DNA from: an uncultured Oscillospiraceae bacterium
GTDB taxonomy: Bacteria; Bacillota; Clostridia; Oscillospirales; Oscillospiraceae
Assembly: GCA_947624465.1 (NCBI GenBank)
Contig: CANQKJ010000101.1
Location: 1 to 7,741 of the forward strand
Reading direction: 5' to 3'
DNA: 7,741 bases
In this document: positions 1 to 5,745 of the stretch, in pieces
Layout of the letters: every line of letters begins with the position of its first letter
How positions within the stretch are numbered: the first letter of the stretch is position 1
Notes under the pieces: generated by a model
What the model was told of the DNA's origin: nothing
Databases searched by the model: none
The model's input: the letters and a program-made list of their open reading frames with translations, nothing else
Translations under genes and position numbers: made by a program

Positions 1-667
1 CGGGGACCTCGTCCATGTCGTGGAGGCGGTCGCCGTAGGTGCTCTCGGTGACCACGTAGTCCGCCTCGGTGATGTACTGGGGGTCCCGGATGATGGGCTG
101 CTCCCGGTTGCCGATGTCGCCGGAAAAGACGATCTTCCGGGTCTCGGCGCCCTCGGTGAGCCACAGCTCCGCGCTGGCCGAGCCCAGCAGATGGCCCGCG
201 TCGGTAAAGCGGAGCCTGATGGCGTCGGACAGGACGATCTCCTGGCCGTACTCGCAGGGGATCACGTGGCGCAGGGTCTTCTCCACGTCGGCCACGGTGT
301 AAAGGGGTTCCACCGGATCCCGGCCGGCCCGTTTGCCCTTCTGGTTCTCCCACTGGGCGTCGCTCTCCTGGATGTGGGCGGAGTCCCGCAGCATGATGTC
401 CAGCAGGTCCCGGGTGAGCCGGGTGCAGTAGATGTTGCCGGCGAAGCCCAGCTTTACCAGCAGGGGCAGCCGGCCCGAGTGGTCGATGTGGGCGTGGGTC
501 AGCACCACATCGTCGATGTAGTTGGGGGAGAAATCCAGCTCCCGGTTGTCCCGTTCGTCCCGGCCCTGCTGCAGGCCGCAGTCGATGAGGACCTTGCGGC
601 CGCCGCACTCCACGCAGTGGCAGCTGCCGGTGACCGCCTTGGCGGCGCCGAAAAAGGTCAGCTTCAT
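1..667 (-). CDS. MBL-fold metallohydrolase, beta-CASP RNA exonuclease type, partial (N-terminal part)
   Basis: Reading the reverse complement from the ATG at 667 gives an uninterrupted frame of 222 codons that runs off the left edge. It begins MKLTFFGAAKAVTGSCH, as in the CPSF73-like/beta-CASP branch of the metallo-beta-lactamase fold. Zinc motifs are visible: THAHIDHSG (H58, H60, D62, H63), DAGHLLGSA (H159) and FSGDIG (D184), followed by ESTYGDR, typical where the beta-CASP insertion begins. Family members are cytosolic zinc-dependent nucleases acting on RNA; the exact substrate here is unknown. The C-terminal beta-CASP cap and KH-like or RMMBL parts lie outside the window. The start is supported by an AGAGAGGAG site at 675-683, 7 nt upstream, and by a good promoter. 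It is divergent from metY. A ribonuclease Z or lactonase role is less likely because of the ESTYGDR motif. Confidence 0.9.
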   Translation of the reverse strand, partial: MKLTFFGAAKAVTGSCHCVECGGRKVLIDCGLQQGRDERDNRELDFSPNYIDDVVLTHAHIDHSGRLPLLVKLGFAGNIYCTRLTRDLLDIMLRDSAHIQESDAQWENQKGKRAGRDPVEPLYTVADVEKTLRHVIPCEYGQEIVLSDAIRLRFTDAGHLLGSASAELWLTEGAETRKIVFSGDIGNREQPIIRDPQYITEADYVVTESTYGDRLHDMDEVP

Positions 668-710
668 GGGAACGCTCCTCTCTACCCGCAAATTGTGGAT
701 TTCTTCCAAT

Positions 711-739
711 ATTATAGCGGACCAAAGGGGAAAAGTAAA
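711..739 (-). promoter_or_regulatory. Sigma-A promoter of the MBL-fold gene
   Basis: On the minus strand a TTTACT -35 (734-739) is followed after 17 nt by a consensus TATAAT -10 (711-716). Transcription would start near 704, giving a leader of about 37 nt that carries the ribosome binding site. Assigned by sequence match only. Confidence 0.7.
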
Positions 740-809
740 GCGGTATTTCACAAAACGGGGGATCCAGTTTTTTCAACGCGCTGCCGTGAAAAACAGTGGA
801 CTTTTCCCC
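727..809. repeat. Inverted 10-mer shared by the two divergent promoters
   Basis: GGGGAAAAGT at 727-736 and its exact reverse complement ACTTTTCCCC at 800-809 face each other. Each copy begins inside the -35 box and runs into the spacer of its own promoter, at the same relative position. This is what a regulator that blocks or recruits polymerase at both genes would need, but it could also be chance. No matching known operator is recognised. Confidence 0.4.
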
Positions 810-825
810 CGTGAAGTGCTATACT
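797..825 (+). promoter_or_regulatory. metY: Sigma-A promoter of metY
   Basis: TGGACT (797-802), a 17-nt spacer and TATACT (820-825) lie upstream of metY. The predicted start near 832 gives a leader of about 46 nt. That is too short for a SAM riboswitch or T-box, which are common controls of methionine genes in Firmicutes, so any control here is more likely by a DNA-binding protein. Confidence 0.65.
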
Positions 826-840
826 GTTGCCACGTTTGCG

Positions 841-854
841 AGAGAAAGTTCTCT
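841..854. promoter_or_regulatory. Palindrome in the metY leader
   Basis: AGAGAA-AG-TTCTCT is a perfect 6-2-6 dyad about 10 nt downstream of the predicted metY transcription start and 9 nt before the AAAGGAG ribosome binding site. It could be a repressor site or a small leader hairpin. It is short, so chance is possible. Confidence 0.25.
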
Positions 855-877
855 GAAAATCGAAAGGAGTTTATTAT

Positions 878-2161
878 ATGAGCCAGTACAGACCCGAGAC
901 CATCTGCGTCCAGGGGGGGTATACCCCCGGCAACGGGGAGCCCCGGCAGATCCCCATCATCCAGTCCACCACCTTCAAATACGCCACCAGCGAGGAGATG
1001 GGCAGGCTGTTCGACCTGGAGGCCAGCGGCTACTTCTACACCCGGCTCCAAAACCCCACCAACGACTATGTGGCGGCCAAGATCGCCGAGCTGGAGGGGG
1101 GGACCGCCGCCATGCTCACCTCCTCCGGCCAGGCGGCCAACTTCTACGCCGTCTTCAACATCGCCAACTGCGGCGACCACGTGGTGGCCTCCTCCACCAT
1201 CTACGGCGGCACCTACAACCTGTTCCACGTGACCATGCGGAAGATGGGCATCGACTTCACTTTCGTCTCCCCCGACTGCTCCGAGGAGGAGCTGGAGGCC
1301 GCCTTCCGTCCCAACACCAAGGCCGTGTTCGGGGAGACCATCGCCAACCCGGCCCTGACGGTGCTGGACATCGAATGCTTCGCCAAGGCCGCCCACGCCC
1401 ACGGCGTGCCCCTCATCGTGGACAACACCTTCGCCACCCCCGTGGGCTGCCGGCCCTTTGACTGGGGAGCGGACATCGTCACCCACTCCACCACCAAGTA
1501 CATGGACGGCCACGGGGCGGCGGTGGGCGGGGCCATCGTGGACAGTGGCAGATTCGACTGGTTTGCCCACGCCGACAAGTTCCCCGGCCTCACCACTCCC
1601 GACGACAGCTACCACGGCGTCACCTACGCGGAGAAGTTCGGTCTGGGCGGGGCCTTTATCACCAAATGCACCGCCCAGCTCATGCGGGACTTCGGCTCCA
1701 TCCAGTCCCCCCAGAACGCCTTTTACCTCAACCTGGGCCTGGAGAGCCTCCACGTCCGCATGGCCCGCCACTGCGAGAACGGGCTGGCCGTGGCCGAGTT
1801 CCTCCAGAGCCACCCCAAGGTGGAGGTGGTCCACTACTGCGACCTGCCCTCCGACCCCTATCACGCCCTGGCGGAGAAGTATCTGCCCCACGGCTCCTGC
1901 GGGGTGGTGTCCTTCGAGCTGAAGGGCGGCCGGGCCGCCGCCGAGACCTTCATGGCCCATCTGAAGCTGGCCGCCATCGAGACCCACGTGGCCGACGCCC
2001 GCACCTGCTGCCTCAACCCCGCCACCTCCACCCACCGGCAGATGTCGGAGGAGGAGCTGGCCGCCGCCGGTGTCCCCGCCGGGCTGGTGCGGATGTCCTG
2101 CGGGCTGGAGAGCAAGGAGGACCTGATCGAGGACCTGAGGCAGGCGCTGGAGGCAATTTAA
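878..2161 (+). CDS. metY: O-acetylhomoserine aminocarboxypropyltransferase (sulfhydrylase), MetY family
   Basis: This 427-residue protein belongs to the Cys/Met-metabolism PLP-dependent fold-type I family. MetY enzymes replace the acetyl group of O-acetylhomoserine with sulfide to make homocysteine, or with methanethiol to make methionine, in the cytosol. Visible motifs are YFYTRLQNPT (Y54, R56, which reach the partner subunit's PLP phosphate), TSSGQAA (S83-Q85), VDNTF (D182, pairs with the pyridine nitrogen), HSTTKY with the Schiff-base lysine K207, and RMSCGLE near the C-terminus for substrate carboxylate binding. The longer middle region, from GLTTPDDSYHG to FGSIQSPQNAF, and the total length fit MetY better than the roughly 380-400-residue cystathionine synthases and lyases. 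The start is set by AAAGGAG at 863-869, 8 nt before ATG. It appears monocistronic, with its own promoter and terminator. Sulfide versus methanethiol preference cannot be told from sequence. Confidence 0.93.
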   Translation: MSQYRPETICVQGGYTPGNGEPRQIPIIQSTTFKYATSEEMGRLFDLEASGYFYTRLQNPTNDYVAAKIAELEGGTAAMLTSSGQAANFYAVFNIANCGDHVVASSTIYGGTYNLFHVTMRKMGIDFTFVSPDCSEEELEAAFRPNTKAVFGETIANPALTVLDIECFAKAAHAHGVPLIVDNTFATPVGCRPFDWGADIVTHSTTKYMDGHGAAVGGAIVDSGRFDWFAHADKFPGLTTPDDSYHGVTYAEKFGLGGAFITKCTAQLMRDFGSIQSPQNAFYLNLGLESLHVRMARHCENGLAVAEFLQSHPKVEVVHYCDLPSDPYHALAEKYLPHGSCGVVSFELKGGRAAAETFMAHLKLAAIETHVADARTCCLNPATSTHRQMSEEELAAAGVPAGLVRMSCGLESKEDLIEDLRQALEAI

Positions 2162-2177
2162 GAGGCAAAAAAACCGG

Positions 2178-2212
2178 AAAGGACTCCGAATCTCTGATTC
2201 GGAGTCCTTTTT
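2178..2212 (+). terminator. Intrinsic terminator of metY, possibly bidirectional
   Basis: A perfect 15-bp stem (2178-2192 with 2196-2210, core GGACTCCGAATC) closes a TCT loop and ends in five T residues, 16 nt after the metY stop. On the minus strand the stem is followed by CCGG and then seven T residues, so it may also stop the convergent SOD transcript that ends at 2246. Confidence 0.9.
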
Positions 2213-2245
2213 GCAAAACCGGGTATCGGATCGGAATACGGGCCG

Positions 2246-2686
2246 TCAGATTTTGCGGATCACGCCGCAGGCGATCTTGCTCCCCGCGTTTCCCGAGGGC
2301 TGGCTCCTGAAGTCGTCCGGCTGGCTGTGGATCACCACGGTCCTGCCGATCACGTCTCCCACCTGGAACCGGTCCGTCAGCACCGCCAGATAGGCCGACC
2401 CGTGATTGGAGAGCAGGGAGGGGAGGTCCCCCGCGTGACGCGGGTGCTCCCGGCCGTTTGGGTCGTAGTGGCCGCCGGTGTCGGGAAAGCCGGCCCCATG
2501 GCAGGACCCGCCCTCATGGATGTGGAAAGCAAAGAAACCCGTATCGGTGTCCGGCAGCCCGGTGATCGCCGCAATGACCATCGTGGCGTTCTCACGGGGT
2601 ATGAACCGGACGGTGCCGCGCAGGGCAGGATGGGCGTCCCCGCCGCGGATACAGGCGATCGCCGACGGACGCGCGTCGTGTGTCAT
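2246..2686 (-). CDS. Cu/Zn superoxide dismutase family protein, no signal peptide
   Basis: The 146-residue product matches the SodC fold. All metal ligands are visible: copper H55 and H57 in FHIHEGGSC, bridging H73 in GGHYDP, and H120 in VVIHSQPDD; zinc H73, H81, H84 and D87 in HPRHAGDLP. C62 and C140 can form the usual disulfide. The family converts superoxide to oxygen and peroxide. Two things are odd. There is no signal peptide or lipobox, although bacterial SodC is normally exported, so the protein looks cytosolic. And in NAGSKIACGVI a lysine (K137) replaces the conserved active-site arginine. The ATG at 2686 is chosen over a GTG at 2695 because GGGGTGAT just before it pairs well with the 16S tail. 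The gene follows the small membrane protein by 60 nt on the same strand and is probably cotranscribed with it. Confidence 0.88.
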   Translation of the reverse strand: MTHDARPSAIACIRGGDAHPALRGTVRFIPRENATMVIAAITGLPDTDTGFFAFHIHEGGSCHGAGFPDTGGHYDPNGREHPRHAGDLPSLLSNHGSAYLAVLTDRFQVGDVIGRTVVIHSQPDDFRSQPSGNAGSKIACGVIRKI

Positions 2687-2746
2687 CGTTATCACCCCGC
2701 AGCAGCCTATGCGCCGGGAGGCGGGGCGGGGACTGCGCGCGGCGGA

Positions 2747-2929
2747 TCACTTCTTTTTTGTATATGCTCTACATAGCAACAACGCTATACAACCCAATGC
2801 GACGCCGAAACAGATTCCCACCCCGATTCCGGCGTAACTCTCTAATATCTTACAAAAAATCCCACTGAAAAGGATACTCATTGATAGTCCCACACTCAGT
2901 CCTACGCTAATATATGAACCTCGCTTCAT
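2747..2929 (-). CDS. Small two-helix membrane protein, unknown function
   Basis: I do not recognise this 60-residue protein. It starts MKRGSY and has two hydrophobic stretches, about residues 6-26 and 33-53. Both are rich in regularly spaced glycine (GLSVGLS, GIGVGICFGVALG), like packed glycine-zipper hairpins, and there are four cysteines or near-membrane cysteines (C26, C40, C47, C53). The tail is basic (RAYTKKK), which would favour a cytosolic C-terminus. A GAGGT site at 2939-2943 lies 9 nt before ATG, and a promoter is present upstream. The coding sequence is clearly AT-richer than its neighbours. It is in the same frame as the SOD gene downstream, separated by its TGA and 60 nt, and is probably the first gene of that transcript. 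Confidence 0.6.
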   Translation of the reverse strand: MKRGSYISVGLSVGLSMSILFSGIFCKILESYAGIGVGICFGVALGCIALLLCRAYTKKK

Positions 2930-2969
2930 TGCTGCCGTACCTCGCTTTCAAATCCCGCTTTGCTCGTTA

Positions 2970-2998
2970 AGTATAGTACACCAATTTGGAAATAGCAA
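2970..2998 (-). promoter_or_regulatory. Promoter of the small membrane protein-SOD unit
   Basis: On the minus strand, TTGCTA (2993-2998), a 17-nt spacer and TATACT (2970-2975) precede the small membrane protein by about 40 nt. The -35 box uses the last bases of the terminator stem at 2995-3025, so the terminator and promoter physically overlap. Confidence 0.55.
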
Positions 2999-3025
2999 GG
3001 GCAGGAATATGCTTCCCGCCCTTGC
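2995..3025 (-). terminator. Intrinsic terminator downstream of tRNA-Pro
   Basis: A 13-bp stem (GCAAGGGCGGGAA with TTCCTGCCCTTGC, one G-U pair) closes a GCATA loop, read on the minus strand. It is followed by TATTTCC, a weak U tract. It lies 81 nt beyond the tRNA CCA end and is the best candidate for the end of the tRNA transcript. Confidence 0.7.
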
Positions 3026-3049
3026 TCGCCAAAGAATATTCTCAATAGA

Positions 3050-3103
3050 AATGATAAATCCGAACACATTACCCACTTGGATAATGTAGTTCGGATTATC
3101 ATT
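3050..3103 (-). other. 24-bp near-perfect hairpin just after tRNA-Pro
   Basis: Arms 3050-3074 and 3079-3103 pair over 24 bp with a four-base loop (ACTT on plus, AAGT on minus), two single-base bulges at about 3056-3058 and 3088, and one G-T pair. The hairpin starts three bases after the tRNA CCA. On the minus strand it is followed by TCTATT rather than a clean U tract, so it is not a textbook terminator. It could be a processing signal for the tRNA 3' end, a first terminator, or a small palindromic insertion. Confidence 0.65.
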
Positions 3104-3106
3104 AGA

Positions 3107-3183
3107 TGGTCCGAGTGACTGGATTCGAACCAGCGGCCTCTTGAACCCCATTCAAGCGCGATACCAAACTTCGCCACACCCGG
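3107..3183 (-). tRNA. tRNA-Pro(GGG)
   Basis: The 77-nt minus-strand sequence folds fully. The acceptor CCGGGTG pairs with CACTCGG (one G-T), followed by A73 and an encoded CCA. The D stem is GCGA/TCGC with loop AGTTTGGTA. The anticodon stem is CTTGA/TCAAG with loop ATGGGGT, giving anticodon GGG, which reads CCC and CCT. The variable loop is AGGCC, and the T stem GCTGG/CCAGT holds loop TTCGAAT. The C1-G72 pair, A73 and G37 fit bacterial tRNA-Pro identity. CCC is common in the high-GC genes around it. It appears as a single tRNA, not part of a cluster in this window. Confidence 0.97.
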
Positions 3184-3208
3184 ATATTCACTTTTGCCTT
3201 ACAGCCTT

Positions 3209-3260
3209 AGTATAGTAACACACCGCAAAAGAAAAAGCAAGAGGGAATTTTAAAATTTTT
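3209..3260 (-). promoter_or_regulatory. tRNA-Pro promoter with probable UP element
   Basis: A TATACT -10 lies at 3209-3214, 25 nt before the mature tRNA 5' end. The -35 region (about 3231-3237, CTTTTT) is poor. An AT-only run at 3246-3260, which includes the 12-bp palindrome AATTTTAAAATT, falls at about -44 to -58. That is where A/T-rich UP elements contact the polymerase alpha subunit, and it would explain a strong stable-RNA promoter with a weak -35. Inferred from position and composition. Confidence 0.5.
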
Positions 3261-3296
3261 CAGCGGGGAAAAATCCGGGCGGTCGGGCCGCGGGAC

Positions 3297-3326
3297 TTGA
3301 CAAGGGAAACGGACAGTCGGTAAAAT
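3297..3326 (+). promoter_or_regulatory. Promoter of the glycosyltransferase-xth operon
   Basis: A perfect TTGACA -35 (3297-3302), an 18-nt spacer and TAAAAT (3321-3326) lead to a start near 3333. The leader is only about 24 nt and carries GGGGAGG at 3344-3350, 6 nt before ATG. Confidence 0.65.
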
Positions 3327-3356
3327 ATAAGGTAACATTTTTCGGGGAGGCCGCCC

Positions 3357-4787
3357 ATGGATCGAAGTTGGAAACGATATATCCCGCCAGTGTGCGGCGC
3401 CCTGGGTCTGCTCTGCCTGGCGGGCGCGGTCTGGGCCGCCGTGGAGCTGGACATCACCTGGCTGGAGGCCTTCAACGAGGGAGGCTCGGGGACCTTTGGC
3501 CCCGCCTTGGGCGAGCCGGGACAGCGTCTGGCGGCGGGCCTTACGCTGGCCGCGCTGGCGGCGCTCGCTCTGCTGCTGCTGAGGCTGGAGGGGGCCGGGC
3601 CGGCCGCCCTGCTGGGGATGCTCCTGCCGGTGGGGGCGGCCATGCTGCTCCGGGCCTGCTGCCTGAACTATGAGAGCCATGATTTTGCCACCTTCCTGGC
3701 CCGCTGGATGGAGTATTTCCGCGCCAACGGGGGCTTTGCCGCCATCGCCGGCAGCGTGGGGGACTACAACGCGCCCTACCTGTACTTCCTGGCGGCCGTC
3801 TCCTACTTGAAGGCCCCCGATCTGTACGCCATCAAGCTGTTCTCCGTCCTGTTCGACGTGCTGCTGGCCTGGGGCGGCTTCCGGCTGGTCAATGTCCTCC
3901 GGGGGAGGCGGGAGGGGGACCCGGCGCCCCTGGCGGCCTTCGCGCTGCTGCTGGTCCTGCCCACGGTGGTGCTCAACGGCTCCCTCTGGGGCCAGTGCGA
4001 CGCCATCTACGCCGCGCTGTGCCTCCACGCCCTGGCCCTGGTGCTGGAGGGGCGGAACGTCCCCTCGGTGGTCCTGCTGGCGGCGGCCTTCTCCTTCAAA
4101 CTCCAGACGGTGTTCCTCATGCCCCTGTGGGGGGCGCTGTGGCTGGCGAAAAAGGTGCGCTTCCGGGAGCTGATGGCTTTCCCGCTGGCCTATCTGGCCA
4201 CCATCCTGCCCGCCCTGCGGCTGGGCAAGCCCCTGGGGGAGATATTGAGCGTCTATTTCCACCAGGCGGGGGAGTACAATGACCGGCTGTCCCTGAACGC
4301 TCCCTCGGTGTATCAGTTCCTCCCGGCGGGACTGGACGTGGACAAGGCCCTGGCGGCCCGGGTGGGCATCCTGGCGGCCTTTGCCCTGGTGCTGGCCCTG
4401 CTCCTGCTGGCCCTGTGGCTGGGCCGGCGGATGGACCGGGGCGCGGCGATGGCCATGGCCGCCGTGCTGGTCACCGGCGTCCCCTTCCTGCTGCCCCATA
4501 TGCACGACCGGTACTTCATCCTGGCGGATGTGCTGTGCCTGTGCTGGGCCTGCGCCGAGCTGCGAAGACTTCCGGCGGCGGTCCTGGCGGAGGGGGCCTC
4601 TCTGGCCTCGTATCTGGTCTATATCCGGCTGAAATATAACCACGTGATCACCCTGGGCCGCTATCAGTTCGTCATGGCGCTGGAGGCCCTGGCGATGCTG
4701 GCGGCGCTGGGGTACAGCATCGCCGTTTTGGCCGGGGAGATCAGACGCTGTAAAGGAAAACCACTTGAGGAGGGATCGCCGTCATGA
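3357..4787 (+). CDS. GT-C type membrane glycosyltransferase, Gpi18-like mannosyltransferase family
   Basis: This 476-residue polytopic protein has about ten hydrophobic segments along its length. It has hallmarks of the GT-C superfamily members annotated as mannosyltransferases related to Gpi18 or GT87-like. An acidic residue lies in the first long external loop (YESHDF, D109), followed by YNAPYLYF. NGSLWGQCDAIY (N207, W211, D215) comes next, then FKLQTVFLMPLW, and PHMHDRYF (H381-R385) in the C-terminal half. Such enzymes move sugars from polyprenyl-phosphate donors to glycans, lipids or proteins on the outer face of the membrane; donor and acceptor here are unknown. The start is set by a strong GGGGAGG site. 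The gene ends in an ATGA overlap with xth, so the two are likely translationally coupled. A longer open frame on the opposite strand (3207-4643) has no such motifs and is a shadow. Confidence 0.87.
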   Translation: MDRSWKRYIPPVCGALGLLCLAGAVWAAVELDITWLEAFNEGGSGTFGPALGEPGQRLAAGLTLAALAALALLLLRLEGAGPAALLGMLLPVGAAMLLRACCLNYESHDFATFLARWMEYFRANGGFAAIAGSVGDYNAPYLYFLAAVSYLKAPDLYAIKLFSVLFDVLLAWGGFRLVNVLRGRREGDPAPLAAFALLLVLPTVVLNGSLWGQCDAIYAALCLHALALVLEGRNVPSVVLLAAAFSFKLQTVFLMPLWGALWLAKKVRFRELMAFPLAYLATILPALRLGKPLGEILSVYFHQAGEYNDRLSLNAPSVYQFLPAGLDVDKALAARVGILAAFALVLALLLLALWLGRRMDRGAAMAMAAVLVTGVPFLLPHMHDRYFILADVLCLCWACAELRRLPAAVLAEGASLASYLVYIRLKYNHVITLGRYQFVMALEALAMLAALGYSIAVLAGEIRRCKGKPLEEGSPS

Positions 4788-5539
4788 GGCTGGTGAGCTG
4801 GAACGTGAACGGCCTGCGGGCCTGCCTGAAGAAGGGCTTTCAGGAATCCCTGGAGGGGCTGCAGCCGGATGTGATCTGCCTGCAGGAGACCAAGATGGAG
4901 CGGGGCCAGGCGGAGGTGGACCTGCCGGGGTATCACGAGTTTTGGAACTCGGCGGAGAAGAAGGGCTACTCGGGCACCGCCGTGTTCACAAAAGAGGAGC
5001 CGCTGTCTGTCGCCTGCGGCATGGACGTGGAGAAGCACGACCACGAGGGGCGGCTCATCACCCTGGAGTACCCGGACTTCTGGCTGGTGAACTGCTACAC
5101 CCCCAACGCCCAGGAGGGCCTGGCCCGCATCGACTACCGCGTGGAGTGGGAGGACGACCTGCTGGACTACCTGAAAAGCCTGGACAGGACAAAGCCGGTG
5201 GTCTACTGCGGGGACCTGAACGTGGCACATGAGGAGATCGACCTGAAAAACCCAAAGACGAACCGGGGGAACGCCGGCTTTTCCGACCAGGAGCGGGAGA
5301 AGATGACCAGGCTGCTGTCCTCCGGGTTCGCCGATACCTTCCGGCGGCTGAACCCGGACCTGACCGGGGCCTACTCCTGGTGGAGCTACCGCTTCCACGC
5401 CCGGGAGAACAACGCCGGGTGGCGCATCGACTACTTCATCGTGTCCGAGCGGCTCTTGGACCGGGTGGAGGGGGCCGCCATCCACGCCGGTATCCAGGGC
5501 AGCGACCACTGCCCGGTGTCCCTGACCCTGCGGGACTGA
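4784..5539 (+). CDS. xth: Exodeoxyribonuclease III (AP endonuclease)
   Basis: The 251-residue protein is a full-length member of the exonuclease III/APE1 family, which cuts the backbone 5' of abasic sites and trims DNA from 3' ends during base excision repair. Key motifs are in order: SWNVNGLR (N7), LQETK (catalytic metal ligand E35), VNCYTPN (Y105), YCGDLNVAHEEIDL (D144, N146), YSWWSYR, NAGWRIDYF and GSDHCPV (D241, H242). The length and the conserved WRIDYF match the bacterial ExoA/XthA form. Its ATG lies inside the stop of the glycosyltransferase gene (ATGA), and GAGGAGGGAT just upstream (4768-4777) serves as ribosome binding site. It has no obvious promoter of its own and is followed by two terminators. 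Confidence 0.95.
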   Translation: MRLVSWNVNGLRACLKKGFQESLEGLQPDVICLQETKMERGQAEVDLPGYHEFWNSAEKKGYSGTAVFTKEEPLSVACGMDVEKHDHEGRLITLEYPDFWLVNCYTPNAQEGLARIDYRVEWEDDLLDYLKSLDRTKPVVYCGDLNVAHEEIDLKNPKTNRGNAGFSDQEREKMTRLLSSGFADTFRRLNPDLTGAYSWWSYRFHARENNAGWRIDYFIVSERLLDRVEGAAIHAGIQGSDHCPVSLTLRD

Positions 5540-5624
5540 GTCCCGCTTGAGGAAAAGGCCGGAGATTTAATCTTTATTTAACATTTGCCGCTGAATTTCT
5601 GTAACAGATGGCCTTTATCCTAAT

Positions 5625-5650
5625 AATCGCAAGAGGCGATTTTCTTTTTC
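5625..5650 (+). terminator. First hairpin downstream of xth
   Basis: A 6-bp stem AATCGC/GCGATT with loop AAGAG is followed by TTTCTTTTTC. The T-rich tail suits an intrinsic terminator, though the stem is weak. The region from 5540 to 5624 holds no gene that I can see, only a distant AAAGGCC/GGCCTTT pairing. Confidence 0.5.
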
Positions 5651-5672
5651 ATTCTATCCTCCATCCTTTTCA

Positions 5673-5701
5673 GCCGGGGCAGAGATGCCCCGGCGCTTTT
5701 T
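5673..5701 (+). terminator. Main terminator of the glycosyltransferase-xth operon
   Basis: An 8-bp GC stem (GCCGGGGC/GCCCCGGC) with loop AGAGAT, then GC and five T residues. This is a classical rho-independent terminator on the plus strand. Confidence 0.85.
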
Positions 5702-5706
5702 CGCGC

Positions 5707-5735
5707 AAAAAAAGGCCGCCCGCGGGCGGCCTTTT
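5707..5735 (-). terminator. Terminator of the MATE gene, bidirectional-capable
   Basis: A perfect 26-bp palindrome (5710-5735, half AAAAGGCCGCCCG) lies 10 nt beyond the MATE stop. Read on the minus strand it ends in seven T residues; on the plus strand it ends in four. It would stop the MATE transcript and back up the xth terminators. Confidence 0.85.
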
Positions 5736-5745
5736 GCCGTGTATA

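Noticed and set aside
20..814. Open plus-strand frame of 264 codons
   Set aside because: It lies opposite the MBL-fold gene, is a low-complexity G/V/A/L-rich mirror translation, and has no ribosome binding site or motif. The minus strand carries clear zinc-binding motifs.
832..877. SAM riboswitch or T-box upstream of metY
   Set aside because: The leader is only about 46 nt and shows no such conserved core.
773..2035. Open minus-strand frame of 420 codons opposite metY
   Set aside because: Its Gly/Val/His-rich composition is typical of the antisense of high-GC coding DNA; metY is unmistakable on the plus strand.
3107..3183. Attachment site in the tRNA-Pro 3' end
   Set aside because: No second copy of the tRNA 3' end and no integrase gene are present in the window.
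3207..4643. Open minus-strand frame of 478 codons, slightly longer than the gene it faces
   Set aside because: It is Gln/Gly/Arg/His-rich with no domain, and its 3' part overlaps the glycosyltransferase promoter. The plus-strand frame has membrane helices, family motifs, promoter and ribosome binding site.
4664..5509. Open minus-strand frame of 281 codons opposite xth
   Set aside because: Mirror of exonuclease III, with no motif or translation signal.
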